This document shows, in pieces, positions 34,201 to 44,816 of a stretch of 64,000 nucleotides of DNA (its first letter is position 1; each line of letters begins with the position of its first letter). The position numbers and the translations under genes are program-made. Below the pieces are notes generated by a model that saw only the letters and a program-made list of their open reading frames with translations, made no database searches and was not told where the DNA came from. Source of the DNA: Klebsormidium nitens (taxonomy: Eukaryota > Streptophyta > Klebsormidiophyceae > Klebsormidiales > Klebsormidiaceae); assembly GCA_000708835.1 (NCBI GenBank), contig DF237062.1, positions 1 through 64,000 of the forward strand. Direction: 5' to 3'.

Positions 34201-36879
34201 TACTTGACGGTTAGCCAGCTGGTATGGCGGGCGGGTGTGACCATCGCGACGGCATCGCTTTCGAAGATTAATGCCGTTAAATCTGCCTCTTCATTCTCCT
34301 ACGTTATAACAATACGTTCGTGGTTAAACATCACACCGTATCCTCTGGGCTTTCAAAGTGATGTAGGAAGTTCATGGTGGAACCTCGTAGCTGCAACACT
34401 TCGCATCGCTACAGTTGTGTGTCCCTTTCTGTTATACTTGCTGCTGGCGACCCGGATGGTTGTGTTGCACGGCCCGTCTCGTTGAGTCTGCTTCCACTAA
34501 CTGCATCCCTTCCTCTTCCGTGCGGCATCCATGGAGATCATCAGAGCTTTCATTCAACACTAAACTCTCACCTCCGCTTCGCGCCTCGACCCAGAAAGCC
34601 TCGGGAGCTCCGACCTAAAATCCTTCATAGTCTGAAATTTTGGTTTGCAGGATGCCTCCATCTCGTCGCGAGAACGCCAGCTGCTGACCGATGAGAAGCT
34701 CACCCCGGGCTCGAGTTCCGTCTCCCGGGGCATGTTTCACGCCACCCAGTCGCCCCCCAGCAGCGGAAAGGGAGCCGGAGACACCCCTCCAAGCAGCGGG
34801 AAAACTCCCAAAAACACTCCTCTCAGCAGCGGAAAAAGATTCGGAAATCCCTCCCCAGGCAGCGAAGAAGGACTCGGGAACATTCCCCCCGCCTCAAGTC
34901 CCGTTCCTCAGGGCAGCCTTCGTTTTACTCAGTCGCCTTCGAAGAAAGTGCCCGGTGATTCACCCCTGGGCAGCAGTGGCGGCCTTGCGGGCGTCGACGA
35001 GCGGTCTTTGACAGGTCGGGGCACTTTCCAAAGAAAGCTGGACGGTTTTGTAACGCTAGACGGTGGTCTCCAGCGGAGGTCATACCCGACGACTGTCGTT
35101 ATCGGACCGCGCGCAATGCAGCCTCCAAACATTTTGCCGACCTCACATCACGCCAGCGCTGAATTCAGCTTCGACCGAGAAGCGGGCGAAGGACCCGATC
35201 CTCGCTCTGGTTTAGAGAAAGAGGAGAGGACCCTTGAAAGTTCCTCGCATCAGGACCCGGTGAAGTCTGGACAAGTGGCGTCCCAGGAAGCAACGCCCCC
35301 GGAGCACTCCCCCGGTAGTCAGACCCAGTCTCTCTTCCAGAGCCAGGCAGAGCAGGCGGGGAGCCAGCGGACACCCGGTTCAAAGCTCTCGCCCGGAAAG
35401 AGCGGCGGAAATGACGGGCATCACGGGAGTCCTCCGAGCAATCTCGCCTTTCAGCTGCGGCTCTCCGGTTCGTCTTCGTCACCGTCAAAGTCGCCCGGGT
35501 CGGAAAAGCTGAGCCAAACCGGGGGCGGGTTGTTGTTTGAGAACGGGTTGCGAAAACAGAGTCGGGTTATGGCTCACAGCGAAAGCGGGCGTGCGGTTCT
35601 CGAGGGCGGAACGACGGAACTGGAGGCCGGAACGGAGACGCTAAACCAAGGTTTGGGTGCCTTGGGAGTCGAGTTACGGAGCCAAAGTGAACGCGCGAGT
35701 TGGCGAATTGCTACCTTCAGCCAGAGCGGGGGTTCACTTCTGGAGGGCGGAACAACGGAACTAGAGGGCGGAAGTGGAAGGACGGAGGGTGAAGTAGCGA
35801 GAGTTGCGGGCGAAACGGTGGAATTGGCGGGCGGAACGGCGGGGGGGCCGGAAGACGGAAAAGGGGTCTGGGAAGGCGGAACGGCGCAAGTAGAGAGCGG
35901 AATAGCAGGACTGCAAAGTAAAAGTATGGCAGCAGAGGGCGGGTCTGCAGAAATCGAGGACGGAATGACGGAAAGGGAGCGCGGAATAACGGAGATGCCG
36001 TCGTTTGCAGCCGATGGAGCCGCAAGAGCTGCTTCTGCTGAGCACAACTTGCTGTTCGAAACCAGGCACGCACACGTCGGAAGGGGTCTTGAATTGACGG
36101 AGGGGTTTGTGTCGCGTGCCCTTAATAACGGTGACAGGCCAGCAGTAGAGAAGTCCGGCGGGCCGGAAGCTCTGCGCACGGGAGAGCGGATCAGCGGAGC
36201 GCTGTCTCGTGGGCGGAACGTCACAGCGGAGCGGAAGACGCACGATTTTGACGAAGATGCCGCGAACGCGGGTAAGAAAGAAGGAGCGCTTTCATTAGCC
36301 GTGGCAGCAAATAAACGGCCTCCAAGCTACGCAGGAGTACGCGCCTGCGAGCCGGAGTGGCGGGAAACGGCGTCCGCTGCTCGTGGAAAGCCGTCCAACC
36401 AGAGCCACTCGTTGCCGGGCGGCAAAGCGCAGGCTGACGCGGTCTGTACCGCCGCTGTGCCTGATTCTGAAGAGGGGGGCAGCCAATCCAGCGGGAGGGG
36501 CGTCGATCCGGGGGCAACGCCACCCCCCTCCAGCAAGAGTTGCTCGCGTGACGACTTGCCGGAACGGGGCGGGGAGTTGCTGCCGAAGGAAGGAACTTCA
36601 ACTGGGGCTGACCGGTTGATGTACAACCGGGCAAGCGCTGCTGTTGGCATAGGAAGGGAAGCGAATTCAGGAGATGGTGCCGAAACGGCATCGGAGTCGG
36701 GTGAAACGGAACTAGTGCCAGAAACTGAGGAGACGGAGGAAGAAACCGAGGAGCAGGGGTGCGGTCAGGAGAAGGCGTCTCTTGGCCGCGAACCCGCTCT
36801 TACGGCGTCGCCCTGCCGGGCGTCTGAGTCGCCGGGGATGTCGGGATCTCAGCCCCTCTCTCAATCGCAGGTGTTTTGA
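31208..36879 (+). CDS. Large low-complexity protein with helical N-terminus, unknown family
   Basis: Five exons: 31208-31293, 31609-31787, 32298-32478, 32811-34113 and 34651-36879 (TGA). All four junctions agree in phase (2, 1, 2, 0) and have GT-AG borders, giving 1325 aa, so the model is well supported although I do not recognise the protein. Residues 20-180 appear folded and mostly helical (VRNVREAELLLQVSSTA; VIQQIEDLVATLQQQATALV; KLAAEKLLLCDIEQELSAR) and could form a coiled coil. Residues 186-583 are highly charged; 427-525 consist of repeats built on EERPE/RPEGKR. Residues 584-1325 are rich in Ser, Gly, Pro and Glu, with repeats such as SGSSSSPSKSP and EGGTTELEGG. Most of the protein is predicted disordered. 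The start at 31208 is chosen by phase; an upstream coding exon cannot be excluded. Confidence 0.75.
32248..32281. repeat. 11-bp tandem repeat just upstream of an exon
   Basis: Three units of about 11 bp based on AACACTTTCTA stand directly before the acceptor at 32297 of the 1325-aa protein gene. They lie in the pyrimidine-rich part of the intron. Confidence 0.75.
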
Positions 36880-37814
36880 CTTGGTAAAGGTCTGCTCAAG
36901 CTGACCGCTCTTGAAAAAGAGAGAGACATGCTCTTCTACAAAGTTAGATATAGCTAGTGCTCCTTGTTGTTTAAGGGGCGTCTTAAAGTTGACGGTGAGA
37001 GAGAGCTGCTTATATGGCTGCACATTAGGTACGTGGTGGCATGAGGACGCTCTTCAAATCGCTGCGACAAGCTCGACCATTGGATCAAGGATTGTGAATG
37101 TTGCACGATTAATGTTGTCTTGACCTGAATTGACCTCGAGCACGCGTGTCGTGTGCATATCTTCGCTTGTCATGAGTATGTGCGTTTGTGCATACCCGTC
37201 AACTTTGTGCCGATCGAGCTAGGAGCGCAAATCTTTCAAAAGATGGACTTCGAGGACAATATCAAATTCAAATGAAAGCGTACATACACAGCATGCCAGG
37301 TATGCATGCATGCGCCACTCGACGCAATTAAGGCGTCTGTTACGAACATGGAGACTGTAGAGGAGGATGTACGCGGCCGATGAAAGCAGACCAGTGTGCA
37401 ATCTGTGCATGTGCACTAAATACACCGACATGGCGCGCGCGACGCCTGACACTAGTTGTCGGGTTCGAAGCGTGACGTTCTTGAACCTGGAGCTCCAGCT
37501 TCGACTCCATCATGCATGCAGGATGCATCAAGGCGCCGCACGATTTGAGTGCATGTCGGAACTAGAGGCGAAAAGACTGTAGAAATAGTAAATCAAACGG
37601 TGCCTTCCACTGCTCGCATCGCACCGCGCATGACTATCTTCGAAGAGAAGCAGAGCGCTTTGCTTTTCGAGCAGGATACCGGGCTGGTCTAATATTGGCG
37701 GGCGATGCACGCATAGGTCAATGGAGAGAGGAAGAAAGAAGAGAATCAGTCTCTGTACTTTAGTATCTACAGCAGAAGCTTTGGCGCCACACACATGCCT
37801 GCTTTCCTGGAAAG
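36880..37814. other. Intergenic, nothing identified
   Basis: No gene was recognised. CATGCA/TGCATGCA words, resembling plant RY elements, cluster at 37298-37320 and 37511-37525, upstream of the MYND gene. Their significance is not shown. Confidence 0.4.
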
Positions 37815-39756
37815 ATGGAGGAAGACCTGGACCAGACTGTCGAGCGCTGTGCCTCCTTGCTAATATCGACAGACCAAGACGAGGTCTTAACGGCGATTGA
37901 CATGCTCAATCCCTTGCAAATAGTTCAAACCCTAGGTGCGGAGCACTTTTCCAGGTTCGTCCAGGAGATTGCCGCGTATCGCGGGGGGGTGGTCCTAGAG
38001 CGGCTGTTGCTACCCCTGCTGAAGCAAGGCAATGAAACTGAATCGTCGACATAGCTTGAGGCTTATCGCACCTTTGCGCTCGTGATCCTCTCATCGAGCA
38101 AGGTTGTTGTGGAGCGCTGCCTGAGAACAGGCGGAACGAGGGCGGAACCGGAACATGCCCGGAAGATCTCCTCAGCGCTGATCCACCAGCTTATGGGCAA
38201 AGTGAGGGTTCTCCCGGAGAGCGACACTCCCCGGAAACTGAGCGAATTTGTGGTAGTTGACTCCTTGGAGTGCCTCGTCAACTTTGCACGAAGTTCCAAG
38301 AGGTTCCGAGGCGCCTTGAGAGACACATTGGATGAAGGGAGCGTCTTCGAACAGTTCAAAGACCTTCTGAAAGCAGAGTTTCTCGACAGCCTGTCCGCTT
38401 CAAATGCGCGGAAGATCCGGCTCCGGCTTTCCAGTCTCGCGGTCTGTCTAGCGTTCTCATCTGACATTCAGTCGTGGGCTATCGACATGGGCTTGCTCAA
38501 ATTGGTAGCGGCAATCTACGATGCGTCCCCTCCTCAGGAGGCCTCCAATCAGAGCCAGCGGCGAATGGTTCCTGCGTTCCGCTGCAACATAGTCCTGCTC
38601 CGCTTGCTTGTGTCAGATTCCACTGCGGAAAAGCTCTGCGCGCACAAGGCGCTCTCAAAATTCCGGCCCCACCGGCGGAAGATTGACGACGCGGACCCGG
38701 AATGCAACCTTTGGGACTTCTTTGAGAAGAGGCTGCGGGGCGTGACATTCAAAGCCGATAGGCCACAATTTTCTGATGAGGACTGGAGATCCGTGGAAGA
38801 AGACTGTGGTGGACTCGTCTTGGCCCGTGTCGTTTGCTCGTGGAAGGGGTGCGCGGCCGGCCGCGAGCCCGCCGTCGGAGAAGGGTTTCGCAAGTGCGGG
38901 CGCTGCCACGTGGCGCGCTACTGCAGGTAGGCGCAAGAGTCTCGGCGGGCCATACACTAGAAGTTGGGTCATTGAGATCCACAAGTTGATCGTCCTGGTT
39001 CACGGCCTTTATCTATTTCGGAAGTTCGAAACTGCTCTTGACGCAGATGACAAACTTTATCCAGTTCCTCTTCTTTTTGAGTCTTGCGTCTCGGCTCTCC
39101 TTTGCAAAATTCTCTATCCCACTGTGGTAGCCTTGAGTCCGCTCGACAAGCAAACGACGAGCTGCTGTCCCTTTTGATAACCTCTTCGCCATTGGGGTTG
39201 ATTTGACAACAAGTCGATATGGCAGAGATTCGCCTACATATTGACACAAGGTGTTAGAGATCAGACTCCAGTATTAGGCTTCCGAATCAAGGCCTTTGTG
39301 TCCAAAGGTCCTTTCAAACGCCTGTCTAGGTCCTGGCAAGATCTGAGTAAGACGATCTTGTACCGGAAACAAGAGGACAGCAATGCTATGATTGTGTAGG
39401 CGTTACCCGTTGTTCGGTTTCTTCAAACGGAAGTCCGGGTTAATCAAGGACAGTTTTCCCCTTCGACAATAAGTTGGACCGAGAGTACTAATACTGAGCC
39501 GTTCTGTACCACGAAAAGACCTACTCGGTTGTACGTAAAGTTCCAAAATCAAATTCGGATGCTTCGCAGTCCTTGCTGCACATCAGTATTCTGTTGGAGA
39601 TCGACTCTCTTACAAGATCGATGGAAGTCAGTTTTGCATCCAATCATATGAACCACAGAACGCGTTTCTGTTTGCAGTAAAGAGCACCAGAAGTTGCACT
39701 GGACGACCCACAAAGTCCACTGCAAGGACCATCGGGCAAACGAAGGGACGTTGTAA
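37815..39756 (+). CDS. Divergent MYND zinc-finger protein with an in-frame TAG
   Basis: One frame runs from the ATG at 37815 to a donor at 38927, and the last exon is 39678-39756 (TAA), joined in phase 2. The C-terminus is a full MYND finger: CSWKGCAAGREPAVGEGF, then CGRCHVARYC, then across the intron SKEHQKLHWTTHKVHC. The second-position Glu-Cys-Gln of most MYND fingers is replaced by Glu-His-Gln. The body is predicted helical like the two paralogues to the left, but is diverged. A TAG at 38052-38054 interrupts the frame after residue 79. Coding resumes immediately (LEAYRTFALVILSSSK), so this is a nonsense mutation, a very short intron (for example 37989-38054, with a weak donor), or a start at the downstream ATG 38082. 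Confidence 0.7.
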
Positions 39757-41451
39757 CCCGAGACTTAGAGCATAATCACATACATTTCAAGATATATTAG
39801 GGGTACGAGATGCGGATATCGGTTCACTGGTTGGCCTGGCCGCCGACGTGGTGTGCTGGCGGTGTTTCTGCTGTTTCGGTGTATGTCACGCAAGGCCCAG
39901 GAACAAAAGCAGATCCCTGAGGTTTTGGTCTGGACAAGTGACGGTCTTCTTTCAGCAAGTGAAGTCGGTCAGGTCTTCGAACTGGCCACCCTGACCCGAC
40001 GGCTGTCGGAAGCTGGCGGGCGGCAACTAGATAGAGAGAGACATTCAGATTGAGAGGTGAAAGCTGCAAACTCGACAAAAAGTCCGGTCCGATCCTACTT
40101 ATGCGGCTGCGCAGTTAGAGCGACGGGTCAAGCATTAAATTCGCATATGTCCCGCGAATTTGATTTCGGCAGACTCCCCTCTGCTATACCGAACAAGCAA
40201 TATTTGAATGCACCTGCTTTACGCGCGTCGAAGCGCTTTGATGTTCGATCATGCACAATTATGCAGCTTGGCAGCTCAGGTAGGAGAACCTTGCTTTGAT
40301 TTGGATAGCTTGATCGTCTCGTTGTTGCACGAGAATATTATGCAATTACGAACGGGAAACTTAAGACAGTCGATGAGATGGTCGTTAGACTTTCACGACT
40401 AGCTAGGGTTCATGACGGTACGCGCGTATAGAGTGCACCAGGTACACGTACTCGAAAGGCCATCAGTCAATTGAGCAAAGTAATCTAACTGATGCCGTCT
40501 TCGTATCAACATGCCAGCCCGCAACAAGCTAGGGAAATTCGCAGTAGAACCTCCAAGTGGCATGAACTTTTCAACGTGGGTAATACACGATGCGCGTATG
40601 ATTCGAAGTAATGTACTTGGGAAATGCATTAAGGAAAAGCATGTGCATCCAGAGCTAGCGTGATGCTGCACATGCGCTGCAACAATGATGCACCTGAGGA
40701 CGATGCGTTGAACGTTCCGCTGAGAATATATAGCAGCCGGCGGCGCGTCCCACGTCGCGAGCGCTGTAGACTTATTCACACACCTCGATGGACCATGCTT
40801 CTAGCTGCTTATATATTTCGTTTCCAAGAGCTCGAGCCGCCAGCATGGGGGCTGCAGAATAGGAAGACTTGCAAGCTGTGACAATCGAACGTGTCGATCG
40901 GTATACAGACAATTTTCAGAGCGTGCCATTTTTAGAGACCTATCTTTCCAGCGGCTTACAAGATAGCAGTGCTTGCTGCTCAAGACTGCTTGTTGCCGGA
41001 AGGTCGCAGTTGCCAATCTTGGATCAGGATGTCAGGATCAAACGGCACGTCGACCTGCGCCATAAGAAGGTCCGATATTGACTAACGTTGATTGTTGTCT
41101 CTTGCCGCATGACACGAGAACCGAGCAGAGCGAAAGCTAAGCAACATATATTATTGCACCTGAGAAGCTTCCATTTGAAGCCTCTCTGTGCCTCTAGCTC
41201 GGGTTAGAAGATGCATCGAACTTGCATGTTCGTACCACTCAAGAGATGCGAACAGTGGTTCTAACCACGGATCTTCTTCCTGTACATGGCCTCCCGTTGG
41301 AAGCTCTCACCTTTTGAAAGGGATCCCCGAGAGCAAGTAGGAGTTGGCTGGCCCACGATTTGGGCGGCTGCCACTGGAACAGGAACAAACGAGCGACGCT
41401 TTAGAACCTTTTTGAGACTTTTTGAAGAAAGACAACGAAGGATTTAAGTAG
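39757..41451. other. Intergenic, nothing identified
   Basis: Only short open frames without family resemblance were seen. No repeat or RNA gene was recognised. Confidence 0.45.
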
Positions 41452-41892
41452 CCTCTATACGAAGATTCGCGAAGAACCAGTACTAGAGCCGGCTATCCTG
41501 TTTTGAATGCGATAGCTCTGCAGAAATTGCTACATGAAGCGGGCAGGCAAAGGCACAACACGGCTGAAAGAAACAACGAGGCTTTCAAGACGTCGGTTCC
41601 TCATAGCTCTGGCCACCCTTCCGAGACGTCGTTTCCTTTCAGCAACTGGCCAAGGCGCTAGACGGATCTCCATCCTCTACACGAAGATTCGCGAAGAACC
41701 AGTACTAGAGCCGCCTATCCGGTTTTTGAATGCGATAGCTCTGCAGATATTACTATATGACGCGGGCAGGCAACGGCACAACACGGCGGAAAGAAACAAC
41801 GAGGCTTTCAAGACGTCGGTTCCTCATAGCTCTGGCCACCCTTCCGAGACGTCGTTTCCTTTCAGCAACTGGCCAAGGCGCTAGACGGATCT
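41452..41892. repeat. 222-bp direct tandem duplication
   Basis: Unit 1 begins at 41452 (CCTCTATACGAAGATTCGCG) and unit 2 at 41674 (CCTCTACACGAAGATTCGCG), with a period of 222 bp. They match almost throughout, with a few substitutions and one 1-bp indel, and end at about 41892. Each unit contains a common frame ending SETSFPFSNWPRR, but the first copy has a stop in that frame, so the pair is not clearly coding. Origin as part of a mobile element or a decayed gene end is possible. Confidence 0.82.
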
Positions 41893-42583
41893 GATCGTAT
41901 ATGCACAAAGGAAGGCACAACGTCCTCGAATCCGTGCAGCTAAGGTGGTCGTTTCTATGGGTCTACGAACATGCAAACGGGACGTTCAAAGGGGGCTTTT
42001 CTGTAGACAGCAGGCTCGCGAAGGCACTCCTGAAAGCATGAGAAGAGGGATGCATGCGAAGGACGCACCTGCTCTTGGAAAAAGTATTCGTCGACCTCGG
42101 TCTCGTACCCGCGCTCTTCGAAGAGTGCTTGCAGAATGGAGGACGCAAACTTCTGCAGAGGGAAATGCGTACGAAGTTGCGAAATGGAAGCGCGAAAGAA
42201 AAAGAAGTCGTGACTCGTACGTCAACAATGTCGACCTCGAGATTGTCATATTCAGGAGTCGATTGCAAATGGTTCCTCTCTCTCAAAGCAAGGTCCAGCC
42301 GGGGAGTAGATTGACTACCAGGCAACTAAGCCATGCGCAATTCTCAAGTTCACCGCACAAAGACCTGTTTAGAGCCTCCCTGAAGTGCGGCTACTCCGCC
42401 TGAAGCACGGCCTGAAGGCCACTTGTTGCATCCACATCCTAACAGCTTGAGTGCGAAACGAGCGCTTGGATGACAAGCTGAGCCGAAGATGATGCCTCTC
42501 ACCTGCCAAAAGCTGCCCTCCTCCGCTCTCAGCAGCTGCGAGCCTTGGAGGTCGGCTGGTCGCTGCAGAGAGGACCTTGCATG
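41893..42583. other. Intergenic with one unassigned open frame
   Basis: A 152-codon plus-strand frame at 41945-42403 is basic and Arg-rich, with no recognised motif. A second overlapping frame (42054-42314) is equally anonymous. The stretch follows the 222-bp repeat and could belong to the same unit of origin. Confidence 0.3.
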
Positions 42584-44476
42584 TCACTGGCGCCAGCCAA
42601 CACGGACTTGAGTTTCATTCAACAAGACCATGAGGAAGCTCTGGACCACTGAAAGAAAAGTCTGTCAAGTAGCCTGAGGCGGAAAGAGAACGGTTAACTG
42701 CGACCAAAAGTGCCGGATGAGATTTGTTACAAGATCTCTGAAGGAAGGCCCTCACTCTTAGCTGTATCCGCAAGTCAGGCTCGTCTGCCAAGCTTTCGCC
42801 ACCAGGTTCCCTCCATTCAACGGTGTAATCCTCCACATAGCCGACGGCTTTCAACTTGCGAAGAATGTCATCTACTTGTTTTCGAAGATCAGCTGAACCT
42901 GCATCCGGAGCTGACGTGCTTCGCAGACTTTCTAACAAGCTCCTCCCCACTTTCGTGCTGAAGTCCTGCATGAAAGCTCGAGTTTAATGTGGGGGTTTAC
43001 GAAATGTACTGCAGCAGCTTGTGTGGAAGAACCACAAGACTGAAGTATGCTTGTCAGTTGAACTTTCGACAAGCATACTGACAATCAAGAGGAATGTCCC
43101 CTTGCTCGCATCGGCAGGTAAACCCCCTGGTTGTGAGCAGGTTCGACTGTTTTGATGGACGCACTTGGTATGAGCACTCAAAAAAACTCACCGCTCTTTC
43201 TTCAGTTGATTTCAGATGCTTCGCAACAATCTTCCACTGCAGAAGGACACCAAGAGGCAATCAGGGCACAGTGTAAGCAGAGGCTCCGCTCGAGAAGGTC
43301 TTTTCGTGGCTTGCTGCTGGATAAGGCCCCTAGACAAAGGATTGATTCTGAGGAAGATGATAATTCTCAACATCTAATGAAAGCAGTTAAAGAATCTTTT
43401 GGTTGGGCTCGCACCTGGATGTATGATACGAAGTTGAAATATGGCACCTCACTAAGGTCACCAGGCTTCCTGCAACAACAGTTCCACAGTCAGACCAACA
43501 GCTGCATGCAACTTGCTAAAAGGAAGATAGAAACGTAGAATTGCAAACCGCTTTCCTAGCTCTACTACGGGAGCTGTGGCCCAAAGTGCTTAACATTTCC
43601 ATTGAGATTTGATCAGAGGCTGCTGAGGAGACCCACTGTATTGACGACATGGTTGAAGACTCCTTGAAGTACGGGTACTCCTGCTGACGCAACCGGAAGA
43701 ACTGTTTCTGGATCTCTGCTTCTGGCAATTTCTTGGTTGCCGCAAATTCATTGTAAGTTGTCTTCATTAAGAGCGTCTGCAAGCGCAAGATCCATATGTC
43801 AGGATGCCAAACTTCAATACTTCTGAAAAAGGGTCCCATGTGGCAATGTTAAGGACCACAATTGCTTCACCAAGGATAGACAGTTTCAAGCAAGTGTCAA
43901 TGTCAACAAAATTGAAAGGCACCCTGGGAAAAGCTCCTTACTTACAATTGCTGCACCGATGAAACATATGCAGCATTTCGGCTGGAAACTTGAGCACACT
44001 GCGATACTCACCCCAAAGTCATTGCTCATGTGCCGCACTTCTACCACTGAAGATGCTTCCCCAGCTAAGGAGACCCCATCTCCAAAGCTCAGCATGGATC
44101 CACCCACAACAGCCGCAGTCTGCAATAGGCTTCTCCTTGTAAATTCTATTGGAGCTCCTCGAACATGCATTGCTCTTTGAGATTGACCAATTTGCTGACT
44201 AAGTGTGTTCACAGGATCACCATTGGCACCACCACCTCCATCAACAGACACTACTCTCTCCTGAGCCGTTGTTGCAGTGGAAAGTCTGCAGCATTTCCTT
44301 CTTCCTTTCGAAAAGCCTCCGGAGTGTGCACCACTCATTGGCGCGCAAGTCCACTCTTTCTGCCATTGGCTTTTCCGCTTTGTGAGCTTGCAAAGAAGGC
44401 ATTGTGTCCTCCCAAGGGCTTCGGCACCCGAATTGGCTGCCAATGCCGCCATCTGTGGTCGATAGAGTCTTCTCAA
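42584..44476 (-). CDS. Thylakoid-lumen protein with twin-arginine signal, family not identified
   Basis: Five minus-strand exons: 44452 (or 44476)-44012, 43776-43633, 43236-43192, 42965-42756 and 42640-42584 (TGA), all phase 0, giving about 298 aa. The first exon has a transit-like N-terminus followed by IEFTRRSLLQTAAVVGGSML, a twin-arginine motif with a hydrophobic stretch and a small-residue cleavage region. That is the classical bipartite signal for Tat import into the thylakoid lumen. The mature part is helical and charged (LPEAEIQKQFFRLRQQEYPY; WKIVAKHLKSTEERA; LRKQVDDILRKLKAVGYV). I cannot name the family. The donor at 43632 (GTCTCC) is weak and the last acceptor is one of two possibilities, so the C-terminus is tentative. 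Confidence 0.62.
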
Positions 44477-44816
44477 GTCGGCCTGTGATCATCAACGTTT
44501 CGTCGACTGCATTTTGAGTTCCAACTTGGACTTTCAAGTCTCACGTTCTCTTCTACGGTAATAGAGACTCCACACACCAACACACTTCCACTGCCAGCAC
44601 ACTCTCACTCCGCATTTCAAGTCGTCAGCTCTAAAACAGTAAGAGAAGCGCAGTCAGAACAAATCCTGCGTCAGTAGGGACTTGAGGTGGTCACAGGCAG
44701 TTTTTACAGCATCACCGCTTCTTCAGCTCAGCCCTGAGCTCAGCGACAGGGGCTCTGCAGCGAGCTCAAACTTTGCTTTATCGCTGAAGCCGTCTGGAAA
44801 AGTTTCATGCGGCAAA

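Noticed and set aside
35574-36243. Minus-strand Ser/Pro-rich frame of over 200 codons
   Set aside because: Lies wholly inside the large plus-strand exon 34651-36879 and reflects its low-complexity composition.
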